From contig OU015493.1 of NCBI GenBank assembly GCA_907164885.2, positions 54,547,802 to 54,611,801 of the forward strand: a stretch of DNA of 64,000 nucleotides. Reading direction: 5' to 3'. This document shows positions 21,086 through 34,973 of the stretch, piece by piece (within the stretch, counting starts at the first letter, position 1; each line of letters opens with the position of its first letter). Origin of the DNA: Dolomedes plantarius (Eukaryota; Arthropoda; Arachnida; Araneae; Dolomedidae). The notes below the pieces were generated by a model. That model was not told where the DNA came from, made no database searches, and saw nothing but the letters and a program-made list of their open reading frames with translations. The position numbers were made by a program, and so were the translations under genes.

Positions 21086-24000
21086 TCTTTTATCTCGAAA
21101 TATTCCGGTAGATTTTCACAAGTCAAGAGTCTGGACCTATTGGTTCATATCTCCCCCATTCTCATGAAATCTGGTCAAAAGTCACGGATTCTTTATAAGC
21201 TATTAGACTGTTAAGAAGCATAAATATGTTGCTGTATTTATTAACTATCAAATACGTTTCTTTAGAGCTCTTTCAATTATCCCCGAAAGCAAATAGATAC
21301 TGAAATATTCCTGAAGATATCCTGTTGCGCCTTTCAATTGGAGCATTTTCGACAAAAAGGCACCAGTAAGCAGTTAAATCTTCCTAGGTAATTGGTGCAT
21401 ATATTTATACCAAGCACCTGAAACGAAGAAATGAGAAAAGTCAAGATTTATTAATGTTTATTAATTCGCTTCCCCTGAAATAAAGCAGTCTCGCGTATAC
21501 TCCATTATTCTCCGGCTGCAGAATTTTTCAGATTTTTATCACAACCGGAGGACATTGTAACAAGTTTATTACGGAAAAATTCTTTCAAAACCGTGAGTGT
21601 GCATCTTCATATGAATCAGTGGAAAAAAGTGCGCAAGCTTATCGAGCAACAAGGTATTTAATTAGGCGAATTTGTTTCAAGTGAAATGGGTATATAATGG
21701 AAGTAGTTAAATAGAGATTAGGGAATTAACATGGATGAACATAATTCTTTGAAATGGGAATAATGCACTTATATTTTATTTCTTTCTGAGAGTACTGCAA
21801 ATGTTAACAATTATGAGTGGTGATGATGAGACCAAAAAGGAACTTTATATCAGCAATTCTTTTTGGCAAGATTCGTTGTTCTGTACTCATTCCACTATTT
21901 GAAATATATAACATTTCAAATCTTACATTGATCTCCTTATTTTAAGGCAATATGATTTTGAAACAGAAATTTCTAGTAGGAAATTTATATACAAAGCTTT
22001 TTTAATTTGAAAATTTCTTTGCAAATAGTGTCAAAGTTCCAGTCACGTTCACACATGGACCGATTGAAGATTACGTCATAACATTTCATGTCTTTAATGA
22101 ATTAGTTTTCCTTCTCTTAAATAATTGTGTAACTTTTTTTTCTCTGGCTTACATAACTAACTTTTTTAGAAATATTATCTGCAAAAAAGTGTTCGAAATC
22201 ACGTCAAATTAATCCAACAATTTATTGATGATTTTCCAGTAAATTATTATTAAAACAAGGATTTATTTGGAAATACAACTGCATTAAAGTTATGCAAAAT
22301 TCAAAATCATACTTGTAATATGTTATTAATTATATATACCACGAGGTCATTTTTTGGAACTACCATGGAAGACCCCATACGGCGTGGAAATAGTAGAAAA
22401 CAATATTCTTTTAGGGGAAGGGATATTCTGTTTCTTAAAACAAGTTCTTTTTCGAATGGAACAAATTCTGTCTACTGTTGCGCTCTAATCAAATTTCAAT
22501 CTGACTCAGCTGTACTTTTGCTCGTGCAGACCGTCGTAGTTGTTCCTAAATTTGCTTTGATCTTTTGATTTTTGTTGCGACGGAGAAGTAGTAGTAAAAG
22601 GCTTTAGCTAAAATCTTGTAGTTGGGAAGATTTTGTTAGTTTCTTAAAAAAGACCTCCCAGCAGTGGTTCTAAACTATCACGTAAAAAAAGACGGTAAAG
22701 TATACAGAGTGATAGTGACGTACCTTCTGCAACATGGCCTGCATCGCAATCTTCTCTTTTCTTAAGTACAGCTTTGACACTGAAAAAATTTAATTGAAAG
22801 CTTTTTCCTTTCCTAATTGGATTTTGCAATACAAAGACATTTTCTACAGTCATCATTAACGTACATTTCTAAATACAAATTAGAAAATCATTAATTATTC
22901 TTGCAATATTTTCAATATTCATTAAAAGTCACGATCTCTGGCCATTGTCTAAACAACTTGTCAATTTGACGCCTGTGAGCTGAGAAAAGCTGTTCATACA
23001 GGCACTAACAAAAGCATTCTTTCAGACATTTTCATATAAATAAGAGTAAAGAAAATAACCTCATAAAAGGATCAGATAAAGCTTTTTAATTATGCTGTCA
23101 TTTTTCATTTACGATTCTATACGTGTATTAAATATTATGTTAGATTTTTTTTCTGCTTTCATGCCCTGGTAATGTAGCTACAAATAGAAATATATTGAAA
23201 TCTCAAGGATAACATGAGAAAAATATACATCCGCAGAAGAAGGGCTTTTGCATAGGAGATACTTGGAAAGAAACGCTAATTTGAAAAGAGAAAATTTTTT
23301 TAATTGTTAAGACATGTCTTCGAAAAGGTTCATATTGTAAACCATGACAAATTGAGTGGACGGAGTTAACTGAAACTCTTTTTTTTATAAACAGTAATTT
23401 CGTCCTCGATATGCTTTTTAGAAAACCTCAGTTCGTTTTTAAAATCGCGAAATTCTCTTTAATGCAGAATAAAATATTTAAATTCTTGCTTAGTTTATCA
23501 TTAAAAGAGGTTTGAGTTGTCAAATATTTAAAAATTTTATTTAAAGTATTACTGCTCTTAAAACAAGGATTTTCTATGAACACATCGATATTATCACTTG
23601 TATATTTAATCACACAATTTGGAAAGTGCATCCATTAAGAAGTATTTCAAATTTCATATAAAAAAGTGTGAGAAAATTAGTTTGGGTTTGATAAATTTAT
23701 TACACTGTGACCGTTAACTTTCAACTTCAAAGTTGAAGACCGGAATTTAGCAAATGTCATCAGATAGAATAAAACATATACACGAGATAAAAATTTAATA
23801 AATATTTTAATTTATTAAATTTTAAACACAAACTAAATTTAAGTACAAACTATGATAAAACTGGGTTCGATAGTTTAAGTACTTACTGAGATATGTATTG
23901 GATGTTATTGATTGAATCCATTATTTTATTTTCCTTTGTTAAATGTCGCTAAAGCATTGATTTATTATTTGATTTACTGGGAATCTTAGAGAACTTGAAA

Positions 24001-24180
24001 AAGGAAGAGATGTAAATCTAACAAACCATCAACAATAAACTCTGCACAGGAAGATTACTCTCTTGGAGTCCACAAAAAATGACTAAATAACTATACCTCT
24101 ACGATACATAGTTTTCAGGAAAAATGAGAAGGAAAAATATGACGTCATATCCGGTGCATGGAAGAATAGCTCCGGTGCTT
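21085..24180. other. AT-rich intergenic DNA
   Basis: No gene or element ends are seen. Frames 22320-22568, 22644-22856 and 23428-23631 lack any recognised motif. Confidence 0.45.
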
Positions 24181-24184
24181 GGAT

Positions 24185-24530
24185 TGCACAGGCTGCTGGA
24201 TTGGACGCGGGGTCCAGTTTTATGGCTACCACGATCGCCACGATGGCTTTCTTCCTATGGGGCTATCTGAAGGAATTAGTCTATCGAACCCCAGTTACTA
24301 AAGAAGTGACTTTGTTGCTCGTGTTCATGCTGCGTGTACTTTTGTGGGCACCATGTTGCCGGATCGTGTGCAGTGGGTCATTCCACGGCACGCGCATGCA
24401 TGCCTCGATATGCGCGGTGAATATTTTGAGCATTTTCGTATGTAAACATATGCAAGTTCCGATGTCCATGTTTCCAGTAAAGCTTTTTTTTTCCATGCAC
24501 CGGATGTGAAGTCACACATTTTCTTTCGAA
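24185..24530 (+). pseudogene. Mariner-like (DDE_3) transposase, C-terminal remnant
   Basis: Pieces in shifting frames follow the C-terminal order of a mariner/IS630-type transposase: a LLDWTRGPVLWLPRSP remnant of the RWIGR..PPRSPDLT block, FFLWGYLKELVYRTPVT, then ARVHAACTFV and HACLDMRGEYFEHF. Frameshifts occur near 24240 and 24300. A TE-like tail (TTTCTCGAAAACTGTGGGTC) follows. Confidence 0.65.
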
Positions 24531-24539
24531 CTTTTCTCG

Positions 24540-26280
24540 AAAACTGTGGGTCATAGGGGTAGAGTTCTTTGGTTATTTTTAATATACCCTAGGCGAGGAA
24601 ACTTGCTGTGCAGAGTTTTTGCGGTCTTGATGAAAAACCCTGCATATTAATCAGGAGTTATATCTTAAAAAATATAAATTTCAAAAAGAAACTTACAAAC
24701 TCGCAAATTACAGACTGTTAAAGAATTGATAGTATGTTATAAACATAATGCAGTTCTAAAGAATTAATAATATAATTAATATTTACTAGGGTACAACGAA
24801 TGTATGTTTACCCCATCAAACAAATTGCAATATTATCCCGATATTACCAATAACAATTACTAAGTTTTTAATTTCATAACTTCCTTCTTAATTATTTTCT
24901 CTAGAATAAATATTCCTCTTCCAAGATCAACATATTCATTCTTGTATAAGGGTTCTAAGACAAAATAACCTAAGGATGAGATAGGGTAACCAGTTATAAA
25001 AAGTTATTCGAGTTTGTTATGAATTTTACTATTGAACAGAAGCTTTGAACTAGCCAAATAAGATGCATAACAAGATATTATTTAGAGAAAAACGTTTAAG
25101 AAATTCTCATTTGTATGATATTTAAAGCAGACATATTTTTTTCTTTAAATTACATAAATAGGTTTAATTTGAAAAGTTATAGTATGTTTGCGTATTACAG
25201 TGGTTCACCAACCTCTGGTGTTTTAATAAAGTAAATGTGAGGAAAATTACCCCTAAAATGTTCACACTCCTAAAGAGTACTTAGAAGTTCCTCAAACTGA
25301 GTTACTTGAATCCTGAAAGATATCATTTACGCTCGAGATCTCTGCTGATATCATAAGTTCATGAGGCTTTTACAGAGTTGGTAAAGGTGCACTGTCTGCA
25401 AAGATTCTGACTTTTTGAGAAAAAAATTTAAACCGGAATTAAAGTTTTACTATCGGAAATGACTTTTGAAGTAAAAAAGTAACTTAACAATAAACAAATA
25501 AAGGATGTACTTCTGTTTACGCCTGATTTTAACACCAGTTATCGAACATTTAATGAACGCTATATACCTATTTGAATATCTGATAATATTTCTGCGTTTG
25601 TGCTGAGTCTGAAATTGTTACATTCGGAGTATGCTATATTTTTAATCAATAGATGCAATAGTTACTGTTAATATTCGGTGTTACAGAAACTGAAGGTAAT
25701 TTGATTAAGGATTACACGAATTTTAATGAACCTATTCTCAGTCGGTGCTAACGGTAATTATGAATGTTTGACGCACAAGGACAAGGAACAGATGTTAATT
25801 TGCTTAGAGATTGAAGCAATACAAATGTACATATTCACTGTGCAGGGCTGAAATTCCCTGTTTCTAGGTATAACAAGTCAACCGAGTACTATTTCACATC
25901 AATGTCCTAGATAATTTGGGAGTAAATACATTAAAGCATTGGATTCGTTATTAATTTACCTAAGCGCATGCGTAATTTGAGAATTCAAATTTCGATACGC
26001 TCAGTAAAACAAAATTTTAGAGTTTTTGTGAATGATACCATGGTAAAATATGGAAGTAAACTGCCGGAGATTTTAAATGGTTACAGAACGGGATATAACT
26101 TTTAAAATTGTATAAATATTTAGTATATTAGCTTTAAAATGATAACTATACAATATATAAGACTTTAACACATTTGCATTACAAGTTATGTTTATGCATT
26201 AATTTTCTTTTTTCAAAGTGGTATACAACCAAGATAAATAACTGCTGCTTGCGTAATCCTATCTACTAGAATAAATTCCT
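24540..26280. other. AT-rich intergenic DNA
   Basis: Nothing recognisable. No open frame reaches a meaningful length. Confidence 0.45.
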
Positions 26281-26283
26281 ACT

Positions 26284-26465
26284 AGACGGGCGATGTCCTA
26301 ATGGCTAGGACGCTGGCATTCGATACAAGAGTCTGTGGATTCGAATCCCACGCTTCCCATAGTCATTTGAGGCTGTTCGGAATCGTCGTTAAGCAGTAAG
26401 TTCTGGTCTAGCCCTCGTGTAACCAAAGTTGACCGTAGCGCTTCAAATCAAACCAAACCAAGCTT
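26284..26465 (+). repeat. SINE family B copy (tRNA-derived)
   Basis: The head is GATGTCCTAATGGCTAGGAC with B-box arm GTGGATTCGAATCCCACGC. The body is TTCGGAATCGTCGTTAAGCAG. The tail is TTGACCGTAGCGCTTCAAAT followed by CAAACCAAACCAAGC. It has the same orientation as the copies at 5243 and 57041. It runs directly into the LINE remnant below. Confidence 0.8.
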
Positions 26466-26499
26466 CAATAGCATCCCCGACCTGGATCCGCTGGATCCG

Positions 26500-26965
26500 A
26501 GACTTGGTCTCATCAGACCCTAATCGAGCAATTTTCCTATGCATAATTTAAACCCACCCTGAGAAAAAACCGCAGCGCTCACTGGACATGTTTGAGAGAA
26601 AAATTCTCAGGGCTATCTTTGACCCAGTGCAGAAGGAGGGACGTTGGAGAACCAGATATAGTTTTGAACTGTATAGGCTTTATAGGCAATCACATAAAAC
26701 AAAAGTCATCCGCAGTAATAGATTGAGATGGCTTGGCCTTGTTTGGTGAAGCTCGGAAGATAATCCCACTAAGATCTTGGCATTTGAAAACCTAAGGGAT
26801 CCCCAGTTAGAGGTAGACCACCGACTGGGTGGATAAATGACTTTGAAAAAGACTTAAAGACCTTAAAGTTAAAAATTGGAAAGGAGTCGTCGCAGATAGA
26901 AGACGCTGGAGGGGGCGCGTGGTTGAGGCAGCCAGAGCCTGTAGGGGTCTGTTGTGCTTGTGAAG
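26500..26965 (+). pseudogene. LINE reverse-transcriptase ORF, C-terminal tail
   Basis: Remnants in three frames read KILRAIFDPVQKEGRWRTRY, FELYRLYR, VIRSNRLRWLGLV, then from about 26808 an open block with GRPPTGWINDFEKDLK, WKGVVADRRRWRGRVVEAAR and ACRGLLCL. This order is the conserved C-terminus of RTE-like and related non-LTR retrotransposon ORF2 proteins, with a GAAGAAGAAG tail. The upstream polymerase domain is absent (5' truncated), and several stops are present. Confidence 0.75.
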
Positions 26966-27231
26966 AAGAAGAGAAAACCACCTCCGGGCAACCACCATAT
27001 CTGCTTCCTCTCTACTCATCCTTAGATCCACTTTATTTCTAAATAAATAATAGAATCATAATTTAATAACAACTTATTGAGCTTGAATTTCCATTCACAA
27101 CAATATAATTTTTCACATATTACAATTCTAATTATTAAATTTCCCCATACATCAATTATTTCCATTGCATTTTACCTATAATATAATGTTTCATTATTTA
27201 TAGAATTCAAATATACAAATTTATTCTAACA

Positions 27232-28155
<924 letters not shown>

Positions 28156-28159
28156 TTAT

Positions 28160-29890
28160 TAATAATACTATCAACTTTACATACATAATTATATTTAATA
28201 CATTTATTATCAACATTAGCCACACACTACTGGTGTGTCCCATATAAGTTAAAATTTTACATTTAGGGATTCAACCCTAAACTAACCGATAGCGGCCGAG
28301 GAAATCTTTCCGAATCCGCAACAAAACGATGGGAAATAAGCACAAATCCATAAGACACAATAACCAACATACCGCCCCTTAGGGTGGCAATGAAAACCCA
28401 TTCTAAATTGCATTACAATTTTAGTTATAATAATTTGTAGTATTGCGAATGTATTCAACAAATAAATTAATTTTTTTATGAAAATAAAATGCAAGACTTT
28501 GCACAACAATTACAAAGTACCGCTATTTGTGTAAATTAAATAAAATGTCTCTGATCCCATAATTCAATTTCTCATCAATGATAAATTTTATTCTTTTTAA
28601 CTAAAGATTCTAGGAAAGGCAAGCAATAAAACTTGTCAAGCACTTGAAAAATGGTTAGATCACAGATGTAGAGATGGAAAAATTTGCAAATTGACAATTT
28701 TTTTTTAAAGAATGTCATTTAGTTGCACGACTGAAACTAAATATGTTTCACATGGTTAAGATTCAAGAAACAGAAAAATTCTATTGCAACTACATTAGTT
28801 TTTGCTTCGTATGTAACTTGAAACGTGTCAAGACAATATCTCAACCAAATTAAGCGGCCATATTTTCGCTCATTAAAATGATGCCGAGGAATGAAATTAC
28901 TTCTGTACCACTGATAACTAATTGAATTTATCAGTAAATGTGATGCTCCAGGTGTCTTAATCTTTACCATTCCTTTTTTTTATCCATTAAAATTATTTTC
29001 GAACATCATTCACATATTAATTATATAATGAAAACACATTTTATTAATGGAAAAAGGAAAGTTAATGAATGGCTATTTGAAGAGTACTTTGTCCTTAAAA
29101 GAATCTAATAACCAAAAATTTGCATGAATACGCAGATATCGCGTTTCGTTCTAAGCGAAAAAAAATATTATTTACTAGAAAACTGTTGCCGAGTTAATCT
29201 AAATAAAGCTTATGTTACTTAAAACTCTGATAGTAACAGTTTTCTTTTTTTGGATTCGATACTTTCTAAATTACAGTTCGCGCTTTTTTTTGTACTACTT
29301 TGAATATTTTTTCAAATTTGTTTTATGATTAATGATGATGACCGTATCCGTTTCTTTGTATTTTGATCTTTATATAGGCGATAAATTGAAGCTCCGTACT
29401 CAGTCAATATAAAATTCATGCTTCCATATTTTCCGTCACGTGGGGAAATATAGTCTTCTGTATGAGAAATGATTTAATTTTGCTTTTTCTACGTATTATA
29501 GTGTATAGCACTTACATATTCTATAAATGTATTAATATTTCAATAAGTTACCTTGATGTATAAAAGCCCTCAATTTTGTGTATTTAAAATATTGGTTATG
29601 GGGGTAATATAAATAGGTACAGAAACTAAGCAGATGTTTCTATAGAGAACTAATGGACATTGGATTCTTTTGTACTTGGTAATTTTAAGTTATGTCCGAA
29701 TTATAGTTGAAATACTCTGGAAAACTCAGCAACACTTGGCCTCAACGAAGTTATAGAACTTCACTGAAGCAACAGTCATTTACTTTGAATATAATAGAAA
29801 CATGCCAATCATTTCTGCTAAATTAGAAATAAAGAGAATCCTCAAACAATCGTTTCATAGCGTGGTTTCCATGCTACTAGAGATAGGTCC
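28160..29890. other. AT-rich intergenic DNA
   Basis: No supported gene. A slightly GC-richer patch at 28265-28400 with a minus-strand GGGTTGAATCCC could be a SINE scrap, but no A-box partner is convincing. Confidence 0.4.
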
Positions 29891-29894
29891 TGGA

Positions 29895-30710
29895 GGGTGC
29901 TTTGTAGATCTCACTGTGTCCCGGATTCACCCCGTACAGCTGCAGTGGCCGAGTTTAGACTTTTGACTGGACACGATTATCTTAGTGCTCATTTGTCAAA
30001 AATAGTTCTTTACAGTTGTCAAAAATTGTCAGTTGTTGTTTGTAATATTCTTTTATTTCGTAATTGGCTTTACGTGTTCATATGAGTTTTGTTCCAAAGA
30101 TTCTGTTTTGGGTTCAGTTAGAACGACATACGGGTGATATTTTACAGTAATTGGGCGCAGTTGGGAGAACATTCTTTTGTAATTGTTGGCCTAACGACAC
30201 TCATTAGCTGTTGGGCCATGTTAAAGAGCATGTTATATCTGTTGGTCGAACAATACTTATTTGCAGTTGGGCCAACAGCATTTTTATACTTGTTGCCACA
30301 ACAGAAATTATTTACAGTTGGGCTAACAACACTTTATAATTGTTGGCCCAACAGCACTAATTTGCAGTTGGGTCAACCACAATTTGTAATTGTTGGCCCA
30401 ACATACACATTTTGCAGTTGGCCAATCTGAATTTCTGAAATTTCTGCCAACGGTAACCATTCCCCAACGATGTAACGAAAATATGCGGTTGGGCCAATGG
30501 TGTGTGTTACTTCGGTTGTTTTGTTTTGATTTGACTAATTCAACTGATTGTGTCTTGTGTTACTCTGGACAAGACATGACTGCTGCTCGTCTGGACGAGT
30601 GTTCTGCACTAAATGATTTGGACTGTATTGTTAAAATACATTGGAGAGCTCGTTGCATGATGTCCTGATGGTTAATGGCCTGGCATTTGTTTAATAATAA
30701 AAACAAATTT
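29895..30710 (+). pseudogene. LINE ORF2 3' end split by a minisatellite
   Basis: The part 29920-30005 reads TAAVAEFRLLTGHDYLSAHLSKI and the part 30543-30660 reads CVLCYSGQDMTAARLDECSA, L..DCIVKIHWRARCM, followed by a 3' UTR (GTTAATGGCCTGGCATTTGT) and an A-rich tail. Together they give the C-terminal order of a Jockey/I-type LINE with a CxxC zinc-binding motif. The homologue at 61262-61605 has the two parts contiguous (HIPKIGLRDSPVCTICDSGQ). Here they are separated by about 540 bp, mostly the array below. Confidence 0.7.
30150..30500. repeat. GTTGGGCCAAC minisatellite, about 11 units
   Basis: Units of about 25-34 bp alternate GTTGGGCCAAC-like and GTTGGCCCAAC-like cores (30155, 30186, 30210, 30242, 30276, 30317, 30343, 30367, 30393, 30418, 30488). 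The core is self-complementary, so single strands could form many small hairpins. The open frame 30134-30430 with repeated VGLTT/VGPT is a by-product. Confidence 0.85.
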
Positions 30711-30714
30711 GAGT

Positions 30715-31475
30715 AGAATCAGTGTAATATTTATTAAGAATACCATTTAATAATGTTATTTCTTTTTGCTTTTTTGTTTAGGAAATAATACAAAATTAAT
30801 GTTTATTACTATCAATGTACATCATTACATAAATTCAGTCGTTTGGTTTACTTACAAAAGTTACAATTGTCAACCTGTTCATTATATTATTGACTAATAT
30901 AACAAATTTTTTTAAATTATATAATTGTTTAAGATCAGAAATGATTACTTTTTATGAAAATATAAACGCGATACCCATATTTTACACTTGGTTCTTCGGA
31001 GGAAATAAAACTTTTGTCCGAGTAAATTTTTATCACACAATTTCTTAATTTATTTGGAAATATATTTTAATTACAACAGATAGACGTGAATGGCTTACTG
31101 AGAAAGAAATTCATATTTTAAATCAATAACTTATTTTTACATAGTTCAGATAATTTTCAAGCAATCGCCGTGACCAGTTAAGGAATATTGACATTTTTCC
31201 GTGTTTATAGAAAATGAAGTGTTCGAATATCGGGAACTAAAACTTCTGGCTCTAAACTGTAAGCTAGTAATTTGAAAGTCCAACAAAAATGTTTAATTCT
31301 TTCGGGGTGGGTTTTCAATTTCGATACAGAGTGATTGCATGAATGGTATGATATGGTCGCTCAGTCAATTATTAGCATTTGGTTTGTGTTTGTAAACTCT
31401 TATGCCTTTCAAAACGATCAAAAGAGGTTGACAGAAAATGCCTGGATCTTAAAACTAATAGTTCTTGAAAGGTTC
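30715..31475. other. AT-rich intergenic DNA
   Basis: Nothing recognisable in this stretch. Confidence 0.5.
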
Positions 31476-31480
31476 TTTAA

Positions 31481-31744
31481 GGCCGTCTGCACACGGAGCA
31501 ACTCAAAAGAAACTGATAACTGACACAAATCACAAACCAGTCCGTGATGAGTCGCAACCTATGTAATTGAATGGAGCCACGCACACGGTGCAACTGGTTA
31601 CAAACCCGTCCGAACTACCCGTTGTAACCAGTTGCGCCGTGTGCGTGGCTCCATTCAATTACATAGGTTGCGACTCATCACGGACTGGTTTGTGATTTGA
31701 GTCAGTTATCAGTTTCTTTTGAGTTGCTCCGTGTGCAGACGGGC
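31481..31744. mobile_element. 264-bp fold-back (MITE-like) element
   Basis: Two 123-bp arms (31481-31603 and 31622-31744) are almost perfectly complementary around an 18-base loop. The outer end is GGCCGTCTGCACACGGAGCA. TAA flanks both sides (31478-31480, 31745-31747), a target duplication typical of PIF/Harbinger-type elements. There is no coding capacity. A transcript would fold into a very long hairpin. Confidence 0.85.
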
Positions 31745-31747
31745 TAA

Positions 31748-32697
31748 GTTTCACTAAAAAGTAGTTGAGACCTCTTTGAAAACCATATAGGGAATGTATA
31801 ACTGGATTTAGTATTGGATTCTTGATATTCGCCATAGAGTAGTTTCCTCAGTCATCTAAGAATATTTTATCTGCTGTTGCGAAGCCCGTATCAAATCAAA
31901 ACCAGTATGCAAAAACACAGGCAAAATTGTAAAACTTCTTTCGTAAAATAGTATTTTAGCTCCTTAAGACGGGAGATTGTTATATCAATAACAATCGATA
32001 AGCTAACATAGTGTCTGTACAAACCATAGACCAACTACTTCAGCTCATTTGTATTTTTATATTCATTTTTTGGCTAACTTATAACGCATTGCTAAAGTTT
32101 TGTATAGTGAATATATTTCACTATACCCACGTTAAGAAGATTTTTGGGATAAAATATGCGCTTTTCAGTTTATAAAAGTAAAATTCAGCTGACTTAATGT
32201 GCCGGGGCAACTTATGTAAAAGTTTATTTCGCCTTGATAAGAAATCTTTTGTAATTTCCCCTGTTTCTATAGACAGTAGGTGAAGGCTTACGTGGATGCA
32301 AAGCTCTGTAAATCCTAAAAGCATGCATTAACTCTATTATAAACTGGCGTATATCAGAATTCCACCCGCAAAATCCTTTCGTCTACAGTGTTAATATTTG
32401 ACGCGTAAGTACGAGTAGAATATTTTATGAGAGGGCGAAATTCGCCTTCCTTTCATCATAACGAGATTTTAGATTTCTCTATTCACAGAAAATGGTTTGT
32501 TTTCTTGTGTACTTGAGAATCAAGTATAAGGTGCGGCAATTTTTGTGAGAGCATTATGTCTTGAGTTTTAGTCTTACTTATCGAATGCAAAAGCCCTACA
32601 TTTGAAGGAAATTAGTAATAAGATAAAACATTTATGTACTTGTGTTAAAAATGATCATCACATAAGTTAAAGGGAAAAAAGACTTACCTCTACGTGA
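31748..32697. other. AT-rich intergenic DNA
   Basis: No supported gene or element. Confidence 0.5.
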
Positions 32698-32721
32698 TAT
32701 ATATATATATATATATATATT
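32698..32721. repeat. (AT)n microsatellite
   Basis: A short pure AT dinucleotide run. Confidence 0.95.
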
Positions 32722-32804
32722 AAAGCCACGTGCGGCCAATACTTATATAAGATCGAACCTGGTAAAACATTCGAAATCATCACCTTATATGACGCATTAA
32801 AGTC

Positions 32805-33065
32805 AGGTGTCAATTCTAACCAATCAAAAAAGTTCTGCGCGCCTGTGCATTTCACAAGAATCAGCTTTCATCGGCGTCTCTCTACGCACTCTTTTGTATT
32901 CGCCCAAGCCATTAACATGTAGTGTTTTAGCTGTCCGTATCGCCACAGCGTTTTGCGCTGCCGGGGCCTTTCCCCCCGTTATCCACGAGATATGTGGAAC
33001 TAATATGTTTGTAACTTCCATGTCCAGAAACAAAGATGTCCAGCAACATTTCCAGGAATAAAAAC
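32805..33065. other. GC-richer patch, open on both strands, unassigned
   Basis: This patch is open on the plus strand (84 codons, 32807-33061) and on the minus strand (69 codons, 33033-32824, with VPHISWITGGKAPAAQNAV). Base composition is clearly less AT-rich than the neighbourhood. It could be a decayed exon, a retroelement fragment or a captured gene piece. I do not recognise either reading. Confidence 0.3.
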
Positions 33066-33200
33066 TGTACTACGGTCAAATCGACTCTTCTTTACTGGCT
33101 TTGATTGAGTTGGTTTTTACATTGTCCTGCCCCGGTTACATGACTACAAAACTACGGATTAAATCGGAACTTTCCCGAGTTACCCCGGATTTATTATTAC

Positions 33201-33370
<170 letters not shown>

Positions 33371-33639
33371 TATATATATCCCTTACGTCATACGAACTGT
33401 TTAATAGTTATCTCTTTTCGTAATTTTTCCCCATTAAACTTTCCAATTAATCTTCTACTATGTTTCAATGACCTGTACACTGGCATTTACATATGGTTTT
33501 CTGTCATATTATTTATCATTATGAAACTGTGGACATTTATTTATCTTACATCCAGTTTTGAAGGCTTCTACATAAATCGGGCATCCTTGTAATTTTTTCA
33601 ATTATCCATCAATCCCAGTCTTTCTGTGTCCATTTAGAA

Positions 33640-33954
33640 CAGTGGTGTCAAACTCAAAGGCTAACTTGGGCCAAACAAACAAGGTTTAACTATAAAACTT
33701 GGGCCGCAAAAAAAACAATATTAATAGAAACGTAGGTTTATTACAGTATACTACCTAATTACAGTATATTCAACATAAATATACGCATTTTGCTTAATAA
33801 TAGCAAAAAAAGAGTATAATTAAAAAAACATTTAGAGAATTCTTCCTATCTTACTATAATTCTGCGTCGGTTATATTATTATATATTATTGTGTGCCAAT
33901 ATATTGTCCTGGCCGCAAAAATGTTTGTCGCGGGCCGCGAGTTTGACACCCCTG
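33640..33954. mobile_element. hAT-type MITE, 315 bp
   Basis: The left end is CAGTGGTGTCAAACTC and the right end, read in reverse, is CAGGGGTGTCAAACTCGCGG, with GGGCCGC-type subterminal words. The 8-bp flanks ATTTAGAA (33632-33639) and ATTTAGAC (33955-33962) differ at one base. Both the ends and the duplication length are typical of hAT/Charlie-type elements. Non-coding. Confidence 0.85.
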
Positions 33955-34330
33955 ATTTAGACTATACAAATTATCATGTTTCCCCCCCCCCCTTTTTTAC
34001 AGTTTTAAGATAAATCTATATTATATAAAAAAAAATCTGATCCTGGCTCACACCTTAAGATATCTCAGCAGATTGTGCATAAAGGACAGCTGACAAGCAA
34101 AATTAAGTAAGCCGTTTATTCATAAATTATCTCGTTTTAAGTCTGCGTTTGAAAAAAATATTTATATGTGTCTCATCAAGAATATTGTGATGGGTTATTT
34201 AACCTCTAGCATATTTTTTAAAATTTCCGTTTTCTTTTTCGTTGAACTTTATTTTCTATAAAGTACAACTATTTATGCCAATTTTCTAAATTGAATCTAT
34301 TGACTTTATTAAAATTTCATTTTTTCTTTT

Positions 34331-34555
34331 AAACCGCCTACATGGTCTAGTGGTTAGCGTCGTGAGCTTTCACGCAGTGTGGGTTCAATCTCGAGTTAGG
34401 CTTGGTCATAACCGTATTATGTCTTTATAGGGAGCAATGTGGGCTCACATAAATGGTCCCCCATAGAATTACGTAGCCAGTAAGACTTCGTGGTGAATAG
34501 CAAAAGACGGATGTCTCACGACCAGTGCCTCCGCATTAGGAAAAGAAAATGATTC
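34331..34555 (+). repeat. SINE family A copy (tRNA-derived)
   Basis: The head is CATGGTCTAGTGGTTAGCG with B-box-like GTGTGGGTTCAATCTCG. The body is CTTTATAGGGAGCAATGTGG, GCTCACATAAATGGTCCCCC. The end is CAGTGCCTCCGCATTAGG. It is the reference for the degenerate copy at 1546-1752. Confidence 0.7.
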
Positions 34556-34973
34556 CTGGAAACCCCACGGTATATGAGAAACACCTTTTAGTTTTAGATT
34601 TTGAGTCATTTCTTGTTTTTCCCAATTGAAGTTTGACCATAAAAATTCATAAGACAATAGTAACTACGTTGATCCCTAGCATTTAAGTCAACTTGGTTTT
34701 GATTTTTTTTCTTACGAAACTGGCAGCTATTCTTAAATACTATAAAAATTATATTTTTTAAATTATTATTCTTTAATGATTAAATGTGCAGATGTGATAT
34801 ATTATAACCTTTGAAACTCTTTGATTATAAAACCTGGTTAGATGTGGGAATAATCAAACAATTTAATGTTTTGGTCCAGAAATCTATACTCTCGTACTTG
34901 TCAAAAGTTTAAATATCTTTAATACAATAAACTGAGAAGCAAGGTAAAACTAAATCTATTAATTTGGACGAAT

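Noticed and set aside
30134..30430. 98-codon frame with VGLTT/VGPT repeats
   Set aside because: It is a by-product of the GTTGGGCC minisatellite inserted in a LINE remnant.
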